Part shown: positions 36,106 through 46,005 of the stretch, piece by piece
How positions within the stretch are numbered: position 1 is the first letter of the stretch
How the letters are laid out: every line of letters begins with the position of its first letter
Assembly (NCBI RefSeq): GCF_004614195.1
Contig: NZ_SPUM01000002.1
Coordinates: 47,121 to 111,120 of the forward strand
Direction of reading: 5' to 3'
Length of the DNA stretch: 64,000 bases
Source of the DNA: Massilia horti
Lineage (GTDB): Bacteria; Pseudomonadota; Gammaproteobacteria; Burkholderiales; Burkholderiaceae_D
The notes under the pieces: generated by a model
Databases searched by the model: none
What the model saw: the letters and a program-made list of their open reading frames with translations, nothing else
Told to the model about the DNA's origin: nothing
Made by a program: the position numbers and the translations under genes

Positions 36106-36263
36106 GTCGGAGAATGTCGTGGAAATCTGTCAGGTTTTAACTGACGAAACTCTACGCCAAGCGCTGACGGATTCCAATCAGGCGCGCGCGCGCAGCGAGC
36201 GATGTTTAACGTGCCTCAAGGTCCGGCTGTCAACACCCTCTAGCCACAGGGCAACTACCCTTG

Positions 36264-36770
36264 CTAGTCCAGCCGTGGACGGCAACCGTACAGGTAGCGG
36301 CCCTCGTGGTCGTCGCGGCCGATATGGTGCACGATCACCGATCCATCGTGCTGCGCGGCCAGGCAAAACCGCGCCTCGTAGATGCCGGGAGTGGTCACGC
36401 CCTTGGTGCGCCGGGCGTCGATGCGCACGTGGTAGACCTTGCCCTGCTCCAGCCGCGCGGCCGGCGTCTGCGGCAGCGCCTGCACCCGGCCGCCATAGGG
36501 GACGCACATCGAAAAGCTCACCGGAAAGGTCCTGTCCTGCGGCATCACCATCCGCCACATCACCGTGCGCCGGCCCGAAGTTTCGCTCACGGTGACGGCG
36601 TCGAAATTGGGCACGCCGGCGCGCCGCTCCTCGCGCTCGGAAATCGTAAAGCATGGCACATTGTTCGCGCCTTCCCGCACCTCCGCCTCGCCCACGCGGC
36701 CAGACTGCGCAGCCTGCACAGGGCAGGCCGCGAGCAGCACGACGCAGGACAGGACAACCGGGGATCTCAT
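36264..36770 (-). CDS. Hypothetical exported protein
   Basis: The 168-residue product starts at ATG 36770 (a GAGG-like site upstream). It has a signal peptide MRSPVVLSCVVLLAACPVQA; LAAC could be a lipobox, or cleavage may follow AQA. The mature part is beta-rich (FDAVTVSETSGRRTVMWRMVM, VYHVRIDARRTKGVTTPGIYEARFCL) with four Cys. No family recognised. It stands alone on the minus strand. Confidence 0.65.
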   Translation of the reverse strand: MRSPVVLSCVVLLAACPVQAAQSGRVGEAEVREGANNVPCFTISEREERRAGVPNFDAVTVSETSGRRTVMWRMVMPQDRTFPVSFSMCVPYGGRVQALPQTPAARLEQGKVYHVRIDARRTKGVTTPGIYEARFCLAAQHDGSVIVHHIGRDDHEGRYLYGCRPRLD

Positions 36771-36858
36771 TACGACCTCGCAAGCGGAACGGTCAAGGAT
36801 AACAACATCAACTTTAAGATGTTGCCGCAAGGAAGCTGTTGAGGAAGCGCAAAACCAT

Positions 36859-37078
36859 GAGGTTGTTTCAGAATGAGCAGGGCAAGGTGCGACGGCGAGA
36901 GCCGCCGAGGACCGGTGCGCGCGCTATACAATTGAACTGGGTTGCGGTCGCGTGGCGCACCGTCAACGCCAACACTGCGCTAACGTCCGCGTGCGCACTG
37001 GTGCGCACCCTACGGCTTACACAGGCCGCGTGTGCAGCCAAGGAGCGCAACCAGTCATGTTCATTTTGAAACAACCTC
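36859..37078. mobile_element. 220-bp MITE-like element with 21-bp terminal inverted repeats
   Basis: GAGGTTGTTTCAGAATGAGC-A (36859-36879) and, on the other strand, GAGGTTGTTTCAAAATGAAC-A (37078-37058) match in 19 of 21 positions and face each other. The interior has no coding capacity and consists largely of the 118-bp repeat also found at 4456-4573, ending in a family-1 REP palindrome. The right end coincides with the stop codon (TAG, 37080-37078) of the metallopeptidase gene. No clear target-site duplication is visible. A non-autonomous transposable element is the best reading. Confidence 0.65.
36900..37017. repeat. 118-bp dispersed repeat containing a family-1 REP copy (copy 2)
   Basis: This is the interior of the TIR-bounded element. 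It aligns with 4456-4573; the best-conserved part is the ACCGTCAACGCCAACACT block through the palindrome GCGTGCGCACTGGTGCGCAC. Confidence 0.75.
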
Positions 37079-37581
37079 TAGGCGCGCACGAGCATGCGCG
37101 CCAGGCCGCGATGCAAATTGTCGCGGCTGGCCGGCTGGTCCAGGAAGCCGGCCAGCACCTGCTCGAACAAGGCCAGGCTGTCGCGGTAGCGCTGCTGGCG
37201 CATCGCGTCCGGTTTGCCCAGGTGCTTGAGCACAAAATAGTCGGCCAGCAGGTCGCCCTGCGCCTCCATGTTGTAATCGGCCAGGGTCGCGCCGTCGCGC
37301 AGTTCGTAACGATACGACAGGCCGATGCGCAGCGCGCCGCGCAAGCGCACCGGATAGCCCAGCTGGTGCTGCCACACGTGCACCATCTCGTGCATGAACC
37401 AGTGCTTGGCGCCGATATCGGCGCGCGAGTAATCGGGCAGGAAGCAGGATTGGTGGAAGTAGATGCTGCCGTTGGGCGTCATCGCGCAGTTGCGCGGCTG
37501 CAGACCGAACGGCAGATAGCAGTGGTTGTGGATCCGCACGCGCGAATAGTCGAGCGCGCCGCCAAACAGCAGCGACGTCAT
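37078..37581 (-). CDS. Putative zinc metallopeptidase (HExxH; often mislabelled Rhs secretion protein)
   Basis: The 167-residue product starts at ATG 37581 behind GGGGGAGATAGCC. It contains [14 protein letters not shown] (about 78-91), a HExxH zinc motif, and a downstream [13 protein letters not shown] where the Glu may be the third ligand. The motif [17 protein letters not shown] at the N-terminus and LSYRYEL are shared with a family commonly annotated as type IV secretion protein Rhs. No Rhs or VgrG gene is nearby. Its stop codon is made at the edge of the MITE-like element, so the C-terminus may be altered compared with relatives. Confidence 0.7.
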   Translation of the reverse strand: MTSLLFGGALDYSRVRIHNHCYLPFGLQPRNCAMTPNGSIYFHQSCFLPDYSRADIGAKHWFMHEMVHVWQHQLGYPVRLRGALRIGLSYRYELRDGATLADYNMEAQGDLLADYFVLKHLGKPDAMRQQRYRDSLALFEQVLAGFLDQPASRDNLHRGLARMLVRA

Positions 37582-37624
37582 GGCTATCTCCCCCGCGCAG
37601 AGCGGGCGCGCCACGCGCCTCACG

Positions 37625-38254
37625 TCACGCGCTGCGCAGCGCGGCCGCGGCTTTGGCCAGGTCGGTGATGAGGTCCCAGTCGCCGGCCGCCATCACGTCC
37701 TTGGGCGTGAGCCACGAGCCGCCGACGCAGGCGACGTTTTTGCAGGCCAGGAACTGGGGCGCGGTGTCCTGGGAGATGCCGCCGGTCGGGCAGAAGGTCA
37801 CGTCCGGCAGCGGGCCGCCGATCGCATTGAGCATGCCCACCCCGCCCGCAGGCACCGCCGGGAACAGCTTGAGCTGGCGGAAGCCCGCCTCGCGCGCGGC
37901 CATCACTTCGGACGGGGTCATCACGCCCGGCAGCAGCGGCAGGCCGCTCTTCTTGGCGGCGTCGATCAGGGCTGGCGTCAACCCCGGCGACACCCCGAAC
38001 ACGGCGCCGGCATCGCGCGCGGCGGCAAATTCCTCCGGCTGGGTCAAGGTGCCGACGCCGACGATCGCGCCTTCGACCTGGGCCATCGCGCGGATTGCGG
38101 ACAGGCCATGCGCGGTGCGCAGTGTCACCTCAAGTACACGGATGCCGCCGGCGACGAGGGCTTTGGCAAGCGGTACGGCGTGCTCCGGGTCGTCAATCGC
38201 GATTACCGGGATTACGCTCGCCGAGCGCATGATTTCAAGAAGGGACATGGTCAT
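37625..38254 (-). CDS. eda: KDPG aldolase (2-dehydro-3-deoxyphosphogluconate aldolase)
   Basis: The 209-residue product shows [34 protein letters not shown] (catalytic Glu in VLEVTLRT), [19 protein letters not shown] and [14 protein letters not shown], where Lys forms the Schiff base. PTGGIS and CVGGSWL complete the fold. It cleaves KDPG to pyruvate and glyceraldehyde-3-P in the Entner-Doudoroff pathway. The ATG overlaps the edd stop (ATGA), so edd-eda is translationally coupled. Confidence 0.96.
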   Translation of the reverse strand: MTMSLLEIMRSASVIPVIAIDDPEHAVPLAKALVAGGIRVLEVTLRTAHGLSAIRAMAQVEGAIVGVGTLTQPEEFAAARDAGAVFGVSPGLTPALIDAAKKSGLPLLPGVMTPSEVMAAREAGFRQLKLFPAVPAGGVGMLNAIGGPLPDVTFCPTGGISQDTAPQFLACKNVACVGGSWLTPKDVMAAGDWDLITDLAKAAAALRSA

Positions 38255-40164
38255 TTCGAGGTCCTGAACAGGAAGTCTTCATCGGAACCGGGCATGATCT
38301 CGCCGGTATCGGCGCCCTCATGCAGCGGCGTGGTTGGTTCGAGTGGCGACGGCAGCGGGAACGTGGCCGCGCCATCTTCCGCCTCGCTGATCGATTTGCG
38401 GAACACGGCAAACAGCTCGCGTCCCATGCCGATATGGCTGGACGTGAGGTCGGCGCATGCCTGCTCGCGCGCGGCCCATACATCCTGCGGCACCAGCGCT
38501 TCAAGCCTGCCTGCGGTCGCGTCGACGCGGATGATATCACCGTCGCGCACCTTGCCCAGCGGCCCGCCGGCCACAATCTCCGGCGACACGTGGATCGCGG
38601 CCGGCACCTTGCCTGACGCGCCGGACATGCGGCCATCGGTGACCATCGCCACGTGATGCCCCGCGTCCTGCAGGTTCGACAGCGCCGGGGTCAGCGCGTG
38701 CAGTTCGGGCATGCCGTTCGCGCGCGGGCCCTGGAAGCGGATCACGGCCACGAAGTCGCGATTCAGGTGGCCGGCCTTGTAGGCGTGCATGAACGCCTCC
38801 TGCGAATCGAAGGTCAGCGCCGGCGCCTCGACGATGTGGTGCTCGCGCTTGACCGCCGAAATCTTCATCACCGCGCGGCCCAGGTTGCCCTTCACCAGCA
38901 CCAGGCCGCCGTTGTCGCCGAACGGGTTCGAGGCCGGGCGCAGCACCGCCTCGTCGCCGCTGTTTTGTGGCAGGTCGCGCCACACCACCTCGTCGCCCTC
39001 CAGGAACGGCTCCTTGCAGTGTGCGCGCAGGCCCCGGCCGAGCACCGTGTTCACGTCCTCGTGCGCCAGGCCGGCGTCGAGCAGTTCGCGGATCACGAAG
39101 GCCGGACCGCCGGCGGCCTGGAAGTGGTTCACGTCGGCGTCGCCGTTGGGGTAGATGCGGGTCAGGAGCGGCACCGCCTTCGACAGGTCGTCGAAGTCGT
39201 CCCAGTTGATCACGATGCCGGCGGCGCGCGCGATCGCAACCAGGTGCAGCGTATGGTTGGTCGAGCCGCCGGTGGCCAGCAGCGCGACGATCGCGTTGAC
39301 GATGCTCTTTTCGTCGACGATCCGCGACAGCGGCATGTAGCTGCCCTGCTGCGTGATCGCCACCGCCTGCCGCGCCGCGGCCTTGGTGAGCGCGTCGCGC
39401 AGCGGGGTGTACGGCGTGATGAAAGCGGAATTGGGCATATGCAGGCCCATCATCTCCATCAGCATCTGGTTGCTGTTGGCGGTGCCGTAGAAGGTGCAGG
39501 TGCCTGCATCATGGTACGACTGCGACTCGCACTCGAGCAGCTGTTCGCGCGTGGCCTTGCCCTGCGCGTACAGCTGGCGCACGCGCGCCTTTTCCTTGTT
39601 GGACAGGCCCGAGGTCATCGGCCCGCCGGGCACGAACACGGCCGGCAGGTGGCCGAAGTGCAGCGCGCCGATGAGCAGGCCCGGCACGATCTTGTCGCAG
39701 ATGCCCAGGTACAGGCCGGCGTCGAACATGTTGTGCGACAGCGCCACCGCGGTGCTCATCGCGATGGTGTCGCGCGAGAACAGCGACAGTTCCATGCCCG
39801 GCTGGCCTTGGGTGACGCCGTCGCACATGGCCGGCACACCGCCTGCGAACTGGGCTACCGCGCCGACTTCGCGCACCGCGTCCTTGATCAGCTTGGGAAA
39901 GGACTCGAACGGATGGTGCGCCGACAGCATGTCGTTGTACGACGAGACGATCGCCACGGACGGTTTCGTCAGTTCCTTCAGCCTGAGCTTGTCGTTCGAC
40001 GGGAACGCGGCAAAGCCGTGCGCCAGGTTTGTGCACGAGAGTGCGCCGCGCTGCACGCCGGCGATGCGGGCCGCATCGCAATGGGCAAGGTAAGCCGTGC
40101 GCGAAGGCCGGCTGCGCGCGATGATCCGGTTGGTGACCTGTTCGAGTACGGGGTGCAGGGCCAT
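38251..40164 (-). CDS. edd: 6-phosphogluconate dehydratase
   Basis: The 637-residue product belongs to the IlvD/Edd family: [40 protein letters not shown] (Fe-S Cys), [43 protein letters not shown] (Fe-S Cys) and [22 protein letters not shown]. Three cluster Cys are in place. It starts at ATG 40164 behind AAGGAAC. It dehydrates 6-phosphogluconate to KDPG. A HexR-like box lies about 25-40 bp upstream. Confidence 0.96.
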   Translation of the reverse strand: MALHPVLEQVTNRIIARSRPSRTAYLAHCDAARIAGVQRGALSCTNLAHGFAAFPSNDKLRLKELTKPSVAIVSSYNDMLSAHHPFESFPKLIKDAVREVGAVAQFAGGVPAMCDGVTQGQPGMELSLFSRDTIAMSTAVALSHNMFDAGLYLGICDKIVPGLLIGALHFGHLPAVFVPGGPMTSGLSNKEKARVRQLYAQGKATREQLLECESQSYHDAGTCTFYGTANSNQMLMEMMGLHMPNSAFITPYTPLRDALTKAAARQAVAITQQGSYMPLSRIVDEKSIVNAIVALLATGGSTNHTLHLVAIARAAGIVINWDDFDDLSKAVPLLTRIYPNGDADVNHFQAAGGPAFVIRELLDAGLAHEDVNTVLGRGLRAHCKEPFLEGDEVVWRDLPQNSGDEAVLRPASNPFGDNGGLVLVKGNLGRAVMKISAVKREHHIVEAPALTFDSQEAFMHAYKAGHLNRDFVAVIRFQGPRANGMPELHALTPALSNLQDAGHHVAMVTDGRMSGASGKVPAAIHVSPEIVAGGPLGKVRDGDIIRVDATAGRLEALVPQDVWAAREQACADLTSSHIGMGRELFAVFRKSISEAEDGAATFPLPSPLEPTTPLHEGADTGEIMPGSDEDFLFRTSK

Positions 40165-40189
40165 GATCGTTCCTTGTGAATTCAATTCC

Positions 40190-40204
40190 TGAAATTTTAC
40201 TACG
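40190..40204. promoter_or_regulatory. HexR-like box upstream of edd
   Basis: On the minus strand CGTAGTAAAATTTCA matches TGTAGTAAATTTACA (the clear box before zwf) at 12 of 15 positions. It lies 26 bp upstream of the edd ATG, where HexR would repress. Confidence 0.6.
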
Positions 40205-40331
40205 AAATTCCAGCGGGCAAATGTAAAACCCTCAAATGTGCAGCGCGGGCGGCCAACGTACCGCTATGCAGAGGAGCATCTCGGACGCCGATCGACATCG
40301 CGACAGCGCCTGTATTGTTGCGGCATCCTGG

Positions 40332-40361
40332 CCCGTAGGGTGCGCACTCGTGGGCACGCGG
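40332..40361. repeat. Family-1 REP copy (locus F), single
   Basis: CCCGTAGGGTGCGCACTCGT followed by GGGCACGCGG is a diverged single copy in the edd-pgi divergent spacer. No opposed partner was seen. Confidence 0.65.
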
Positions 40362-40388
40362 ACCACGCATCCCACCGCACCAAATTTA

Positions 40389-40403
40389 TGTAGTGTTTTT
40401 ACG
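40389..40403. promoter_or_regulatory. HexR-like box upstream of pgi
   Basis: TGTAGTGTTTTTACG keeps the TGTAGT and TTTAC half-sites of the HexR box. It lies 54 bp before the pgi start codon. Confidence 0.5.
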
Positions 40404-40457
40404 CGCCAATCCTGTATCATTTGGCTATCCGAACCGACAACATCCTACCGCCAAATC

Positions 40458-42101
40458 ATGCGCAAGCCAGCTCTGACCAGCACTGCCAGCTACCAAGCCC
40501 TGGAAACCCATGCGATCGAAGCCGAGGATTGGCACCTGCGCGCCCTGTTCGCCGCCGACCCGCAGCGCTTCGAGCGCATGTCGGTCGAGGCGGCCGGACT
40601 TTTCCTAGACTATTCAAAAAACCGCGTCGACGGGCGCACGCTTGAACTGCTGGCCGCGCTGGCCCGCGAGCGTGGCGTGGAACAGCAGCGCGACGCCATG
40701 TTCGCCGGCGAAAAGATCAACAACACCGAAAACCGCGCGGTCCTGCACGCCGCCCTGCGCGCACCGATCGACACCAGGCTGGTGGTCGACGGCCAGGACG
40801 TGATCGCCGAGGTGCACGCGGTCCTCGCCCGCATGAAGGCCTTCACCGACGCAGTACGCAATGGCGACTGGCTCGGGCACACCGGCAAGCCAATCACCGA
40901 CATCGTCAACATCGGCATCGGCGGCTCGGACCTTGGACCCAAGATGGCATGCCTGGCGCTGCGCCCGTTCGCCCATCCGCGCCTGGCCATGCACTTCGTC
41001 TCCAACGTCGACGGCCATGACATCGATGCCGCGCTCTCGCGCGTGGATCCGCAGACCACGCTCTTCATCATCGCCTCCAAGACCTTCACTACCGCCGAGA
41101 CCATGATGAACGCGCAGACCGCGCGCCAATGGTTCCTGCAGCAGGCGCCCGAAGAAGCGCTGCCCAAACACTTCGTCGCCGTCTCGACCAACGAGCAGGC
41201 GGTATCCAGATTCGGCATCGATACCGCCAACATGTTCCCGTTCTGGGACTGGGTCGGCGGCCGCTACTCGGTTTGGTCGGCGATCGGGCTGCCGGTCGCC
41301 CTGTGCGTGGGCTTCGGCTACTTCTCCGATTTCCTCGCTGGCGCACATGCCATGGACGTTCACTTTCGCAGCGCGCCGGTCGAACAGAACATGCCGATGC
41401 TGCTTGGCCTGATCGGCTTCTGGAACCGCGAGTTCATCGGCTGCCCGTCGGTCTCGATCGCGCCCTACCACCAGGACCTGAACCGCTTCCCGGCCTACCT
41501 GCAGCAGCTCGAAATGGAGAGCAACGGCAAGCGCGTCACGCGCGACGGCGACCTGGCCGACACCGAAACCTGCCCGGTGATCTGGGGCGAATGCGGCACC
41601 AACGGCCAGCACGCGTACTTCCAGATGCTGCACCAGGGGACGGACATCACGCCGATCGACTTCATCGCCGCGCTGCGCCCGGCGCACGACCTGTACAACC
41701 ACCACGCCGCGCTGCTGGCCAACTGCTTCGCCCAGTCCGAAGCCTTCATGAAGGGCAAAACCGCGGACGAAGTGCGCAAGGACCTGCAGGAGCAGGGCCT
41801 GTCGCTGGCCGAGATCGAGCGCCTCACACCGCACAAGACCTTCCCCGGCAACCGCCCCAGCAACACGATCCTGATGGATTACCTGAACCCGGCGACGCTG
41901 GGCGCGCTGATCGCGCTGTACGAGCACAAGACATTTGTGCAAGGCGTGCTGTGGGACGTGAACAGCTTCGACCAGTGGGGCGTCGAACTGGGCAAGGTGC
42001 TGGCCAAGCAGGTGGAGGCCGAACTCACCGGGGAGACCAACCCAGGGCAGCACGACAGTTCGACCAATGGCCTGATCGAGCGCGCCCGAGCCGCGGTGTA
42101 A
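40458..42101 (+). CDS. pgi: Glucose-6-phosphate isomerase
   Basis: The 547-residue product starts at ATG 40458 ([19 protein letters not shown]); the longer frame upstream runs through the REP copy. Family signatures are present: [30 protein letters not shown], the PGI motif [41 protein letters not shown] with catalytic His/Glu, and the C-terminal signature [13 protein letters not shown]. It links fructose-6-P to the zwf/Entner-Doudoroff route. The lactonase gene starts 9 bp after its stop. Confidence 0.97.
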   Translation: MRKPALTSTASYQALETHAIEAEDWHLRALFAADPQRFERMSVEAAGLFLDYSKNRVDGRTLELLAALARERGVEQQRDAMFAGEKINNTENRAVLHAALRAPIDTRLVVDGQDVIAEVHAVLARMKAFTDAVRNGDWLGHTGKPITDIVNIGIGGSDLGPKMACLALRPFAHPRLAMHFVSNVDGHDIDAALSRVDPQTTLFIIASKTFTTAETMMNAQTARQWFLQQAPEEALPKHFVAVSTNEQAVSRFGIDTANMFPFWDWVGGRYSVWSAIGLPVALCVGFGYFSDFLAGAHAMDVHFRSAPVEQNMPMLLGLIGFWNREFIGCPSVSIAPYHQDLNRFPAYLQQLEMESNGKRVTRDGDLADTETCPVIWGECGTNGQHAYFQMLHQGTDITPIDFIAALRPAHDLYNHHAALLANCFAQSEAFMKGKTADEVRKDLQEQGLSLAEIERLTPHKTFPGNRPSNTILMDYLNPATLGALIALYEHKTFVQGVLWDVNSFDQWGVELGKVLAKQVEAELTGETNPGQHDSSTNGLIERARAAV

Positions 42102-42110
42102 GGAGACGTC

Positions 42111-43007
42111 ATGGCGAAAGGCGACATCAAGGCCGCATTCAACCAGCCGATGGCAGTGGGCGAATGCCCGCTGTGGCACCACGGCGAGCAGAATTTGTAC
42201 TGGGTCGACATCGATGGCTTCGCCGTGTACCGCCTGGACCCGGCGAGCGGCGAACATGCGTCGTGGCGCATGCAGAGCGAGCCTTCGTCACTGGCGATCC
42301 ACGCCAGCGGCGGACTCGTGGTCGCGCTGCGCTCTGGCTTCGTGCACCTGGACCCGGACAATGGCAGCGTGACGCCAATCGCGGCTGCGCCATACGACAC
42401 ATCCAAATTCCGTTTCAACGACGGACGCGTCGATCCGGCCGGCCGGTTCTGGGTCGGCACGATGTACGAGCCGCGCGACCAACCGGCCGCGCAGATGTTC
42501 TGCCTCGACCGCGGCCAGGTGCGCACCCAGTGGACCGGCGGCATGACGAACTCGAACGGCCTGGCCTTCGCGCCCGACGGGCGCACCATGTACCACGCCG
42601 ACACCACCGCGCATCGCATCGACCGCTACGATTTCGACGTGGCGACCGGTATCGCATCCAATCCGCGGCCGTTCCAGCAGTTCTCGACCGACAAGGCTGC
42701 GCCGGGCTACGGCGGCCGCCCGGACGGCGCGGCGGTCGACAGCGAAGGCAACTACTGGTGCGCGATGTTCGAAGGCGGCCGCCTGCTGTGCTTTGCGCCA
42801 GATGGCGAACTGCTGCGCGAAGTGAAGCTGCCGGTACGCTGCCCGACCATGATGGCCTTCGGCGGCGCGGACCTGAAAACGCTGTACATCACCAGCGCCA
42901 GCCACAATCGCTCGCTCGATGAGCGTGCCCAGTACCCGTTGACTGGCTGCGTGCTGTCGTTGCAGGTGGACGTGGCCGGCCGCCCAGAGCCCGCATACCA
43001 GCCCTAA
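42111..43007 (+). CDS. SMP-30/gluconolactonase family protein
   Basis: The 298-residue beta-propeller has VGECPLWHHGEQNLYWVDIDG (metal Glu in GECP), RFNDGRVDPAGRFWVGTM (metal Asn/Asp), GMTNSNGLAFAPDGRTMYHADT and GGRPDGAAVDSEGNYWCAMFEGG (metal Asp). All four expected metal-site positions look present. It hydrolyses sugar lactones. AAGGAG precedes the ATG and it is co-directional with pgi. Since no pgl/devB 6-phosphogluconolactonase gene is seen beside zwf, it may serve the lactone step between Zwf and Edd. Confidence 0.9.
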   Translation: MAKGDIKAAFNQPMAVGECPLWHHGEQNLYWVDIDGFAVYRLDPASGEHASWRMQSEPSSLAIHASGGLVVALRSGFVHLDPDNGSVTPIAAAPYDTSKFRFNDGRVDPAGRFWVGTMYEPRDQPAAQMFCLDRGQVRTQWTGGMTNSNGLAFAPDGRTMYHADTTAHRIDRYDFDVATGIASNPRPFQQFSTDKAAPGYGGRPDGAAVDSEGNYWCAMFEGGRLLCFAPDGELLREVKLPVRCPTMMAFGGADLKTLYITSASHNRSLDERAQYPLTGCVLSLQVDVAGRPEPAYQP

Positions 43008-43185
43008 AACCAACGCGGCCAACCAGTTGTTGGCGCGCCACCTTTGAGCAGAGATTTGCGGCTTTATTTTTTTTGCTCAGATTTAATGTTGCCGCCGAAA
43101 AACTTTCATGGCAATGTTCCGTTTCACGTGTGCGGATAGCGATCCTGTCCGTGCATCCATGTAGTTTAAAAAACGGAGAATGACC

Positions 43186-45738
43186 ATGCAGGGAAAAAAC
43201 CTGTTGTGCGGCCTCGTGAGCGCCACGCTCGCAGTCGGCATTACGTCCACCTCAATCGCGGCGACGACAAGCGCAACGCCAGCCACTGCTTCCGCCTCCA
43301 GCGCCTACAATCAGCCGCCGAAGGAAATCCTCGACGTGATGCGCGCGCCACCGCCGCCATCGGCTTCCCTCAGCCCGACCCGCGACAAGCTGATGCTGGT
43401 CACCATGGACGATTACCCATCGATCGCCAAGGTGGCCACGCCGTTCCTGCGCCTGGCGGGCGTGCGTATCGAACCGGGCAACCACAGCCAGCATGACACG
43501 CCGGGTGGCTACGGCATTCCACCATGCGTGAGCGCCATTGATCTGGTCCAGGTCGCCGATGGCAAGCAAACCGCGGTGAAGCTGCCGGCCGACGCCTGCC
43601 CGCGCCGCCCGATCTGGAGCGCCGACGGCCAGCGCTTTGCCTTCGAAAACGTCACCGCCGAAGCGGTTGAACTGTGGATTGGCGACGCCAGGACCGGCGC
43701 CGTGCGCCGTCTGCCAGGTGTGCGCCTGAACCAAATGTTCGGCGACCAGGTGAAGTGGATGCCTGACCAGAAAACGCTGCTGGTCAAGCTGGTGTCAGCG
43801 CGCAAGGGGCCGCCGGTGGCGCCGCCTGGCTCGGCCGGCCCCGGCATCCAGGAATCGAACGGCGAGACCGGTCAGAGCAGCACTTATGAAAACCGCGACA
43901 CGCTGCGCAATCGTCACGACGAAGAGCTTTTCAACTACTACGGCACCTCGCAGCTCGCGCTGGTCGATGCCGCCAGCGGCAAGATCACGCCGGTCGGCAA
44001 GCCCGGCCTGTATGAAAACCTGAACGTGGCGCCCGATGGCCGTCACATGGTCGTGACCGAAATTCGCCCGCCGTATTCCTACGTTACCACCTTCGACCGC
44101 TTCCCCAAACAGATCGACCTGTGGGACCTGGCCCAGCGTCCGGCCACAGGCGCCAACCCGGTGGTGCGCGAAATCGCTGCGCTGCCGCTGGCCGACCGCG
44201 TGCCGAACCGTGGCGTGCCTGTCGGCCCACGCCACTTCACCTGGCGTCCTACCGAAGCGGCGACGCTGGTCTGGGCTGAAGCGCTGGATGGCGGCAATCC
44301 GAACGTCAAGGCAGCCGAACGCGACAAGCTGATGATGCTGAAAGCGCCGTTCAAAGGGGCACCGGTGGAAATTATCCGCACCGAGCACCGCTTCGGAAGC
44401 CTGTCCTGGAGCGAGCAGCCGAGCGTAGCCCTGCTGAGCGACCACGACGTCAACCGCAAATGGCGCCGCACCTGGCAGATCAATGTCGACGATGCGAAAA
44501 ATTCGCGGCGCCTGATCTGGGACATGTCCAGCGATGAGAAGTACGCCAACCCGGGCACGCCGGTGCGCCGCCAGCTAGCCAACGGCTTCTCGGTGATCCG
44601 CCAGATTGGTGACACCATCTACCTGGCCGGCGCTGGTTCCTCGCCCGACGGCGACCGGCCTTTCCTGGACAAGTTCAACCTGAAAACGCAGCAAACGGAG
44701 CGCCTGTTCCGCAGCAGCAAAACCTCCTACGAACAGTTCATCGGCTTCGTGGGCAACGATACGGGCCGCCTGCTGACCTGGTACCAGTCGGCCGACGAAA
44801 CGCCGAACGCCTTCGTGCGCACCCTGGGCGCCAGCACCACGGCAGCGGCTGGCGAGCCAAGCTATGCCTCGTCCAGCGTGGCGCTGACCCACCTGCTTGA
44901 CCCGGTGCCGCAAGTGCGCGAGATCAAGAAGCGCCTGGTGAAATACAAGCGCGCCGACGGAATGGAGTTGTCGTTCACGCTCTATACCCCGCCGGGCTAC
45001 AAGGACGGCACGCGCCTGCCGACCATCCTGAACGCCTACCCGCGCGACTATGCGGACGCGTCGGAGGCCGGCCAGACCACCGGCTCGCAGGCCACCTTCA
45101 CCCGCCTGCGCCAGTACCGTCTGCTACTGTTGTCGGGCTACGCCATCATCGACAGCGCCGCATTCCCGATTGTGGGCGATCCGCGCAAGGCGTATGACAC
45201 CTACACCGAGCAACTGGTGGCCAACGCCAAGGCTGCGGTCGACGAAGCCGTCCGCCTGGGCGTGACCGACCCCGACCGCGTCGGCGTGACCGGCCATAGC
45301 CATGGCGCACTGATGACCGCCAACCTGCTGGCGCATTCCAATCTGTTCCGCGCCGGCGCGGCCACCAGCGGCTCGTACAACAAGTCGCTGACGCCGTTCG
45401 GTTTCCAGAACGAGCGCCGCTCTGTGTGGGAAGCGCCGGACGTGTACACCAAGGCCTCGACCTTCTTCTACGCTGACAAGCTGAAGACGCCGCTCTTGAT
45501 CGTGCACGGCGCGGACGACGCCAACCCGGGCACCACGCCACTGCAATCGACCAAGCTGTTCGAAGCGATCCGCGGCAATGGCGGTGTGGCGCGTCTGGTG
45601 ATGCTGCCGCACGAGCCGCACTGGTACGCAGCGCGCGAGTCGAACGAGCAACTGGTGTACGAAATGCTGCGCTGGTTCGACAAGTACGTGAAGAATGCGC
45701 CGGCAACGCCAGCCGGCACGCCTACAGCCGGCCGCTAA
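43186..45738 (+). CDS. Secreted S9-family prolyl-oligopeptidase-type peptidase (glutamyl endopeptidase-like)
   Basis: The 850-residue product starts at ATG 43186, which GGAG precedes by 7 bp; the ATG two codons earlier is too close to it. A signal peptide (LLCGLVSATLAVGITSTSIA) is followed by a beta-propeller (about 45-590: LSPTRDKLMLVTMDDYPSIA, WMPDQKTLLVKLV) and an alpha/beta hydrolase domain (about 600-840). The latter has nucleophile GHSHGA (Ser about 705), Asp about 777 in HGADDANPGTTP and His in LPHEPHWY. The EPGNHSQHDTPGGYG and HFTWRPTEAATLVWAEALDGG segments resemble plastid/bacterial glutamyl endopeptidases. It should act in the periplasm or outside the cell. Confidence 0.9.
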   Translation: MQGKNLLCGLVSATLAVGITSTSIAATTSATPATASASSAYNQPPKEILDVMRAPPPPSASLSPTRDKLMLVTMDDYPSIAKVATPFLRLAGVRIEPGNHSQHDTPGGYGIPPCVSAIDLVQVADGKQTAVKLPADACPRRPIWSADGQRFAFENVTAEAVELWIGDARTGAVRRLPGVRLNQMFGDQVKWMPDQKTLLVKLVSARKGPPVAPPGSAGPGIQESNGETGQSSTYENRDTLRNRHDEELFNYYGTSQLALVDAASGKITPVGKPGLYENLNVAPDGRHMVVTEIRPPYSYVTTFDRFPKQIDLWDLAQRPATGANPVVREIAALPLADRVPNRGVPVGPRHFTWRPTEAATLVWAEALDGGNPNVKAAERDKLMMLKAPFKGAPVEIIRTEHRFGSLSWSEQPSVALLSDHDVNRKWRRTWQINVDDAKNSRRLIWDMSSDEKYANPGTPVRRQLANGFSVIRQIGDTIYLAGAGSSPDGDRPFLDKFNLKTQQTERLFRSSKTSYEQFIGFVGNDTGRLLTWYQSADETPNAFVRTLGASTTAAAGEPSYASSSVALTHLLDPVPQVREIKKRLVKYKRADGMELSFTLYTPPGYKDGTRLPTILNAYPRDYADASEAGQTTGSQATFTRLRQYRLLLLSGYAIIDSAAFPIVGDPRKAYDTYTEQLVANAKAAVDEAVRLGVTDPDRVGVTGHSHGALMTANLLAHSNLFRAGAATSGSYNKSLTPFGFQNERRSVWEAPDVYTKASTFFYADKLKTPLLIVHGADDANPGTTPLQSTKLFEAIRGNGGVARLVMLPHEPHWYAARESNEQLVYEMLRWFDKYVKNAPATPAGTPTAGR

Positions 45739-45754
45739 GCGATTCATGCGCGCG

Positions 45755-45788
45755 GGCCCCGTCATTCCCTCCCGGAAATGACGGGGCC
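45755..45788 (+). terminator. Hairpin after the S9 peptidase gene
   Basis: GGCCCCGTCATT (45755-45766) and AATGACGGGGCC (45777-45788) form a 12-bp perfect stem with a 10-nt loop, followed by AACTTTCTT. The T-run is imperfect, but position and stem strength fit a terminator. The remainder of the 319-bp spacer before zwf shows only the HexR-like boxes. Confidence 0.65.
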
Positions 45789-45973
45789 AACTTTCTTGGT
45801 GGCGCTTCAGCTTCATAATCACCCCACGTCGCACCACTCCGGCAACACCGTCAACTAAAATGGCGGCGGCTGTGCGAATACTCACTTCGCTCTCCGCCCA
45901 CCCCAGCCAGGTCTCGTGCGCGGCCTTCCCCACGTGAATGTGGCACCATAATCGATCCGGCATGGCGCTCGAT

Positions 45974-45988
45974 CGTAGTAAATTTTCT
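45974..45988. promoter_or_regulatory. Second, weaker HexR-like box upstream of zwf
   Basis: CGTAGTAAATTTTCT matches the strong neighbouring box at 12 of 15 positions. Two boxes 32 bp apart would place them on the same face of the helix, roughly three turns. Confidence 0.45.
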
Positions 45989-46005
45989 TGCTATGCGAAT
46001 ATTCG

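Noticed and set aside
36868..37074. Short minus-strand gene inside the MITE-like element
   Set aside because: The 68-codon frame spans the repeat and both terminal repeats and has no ribosome site or family resemblance.
37078..37581. Rhs/type IV secretion toxin
   Set aside because: There are no YD repeats, no Rhs core and no VgrG neighbours. Only an HExxH metallopeptidase-like motif is present.
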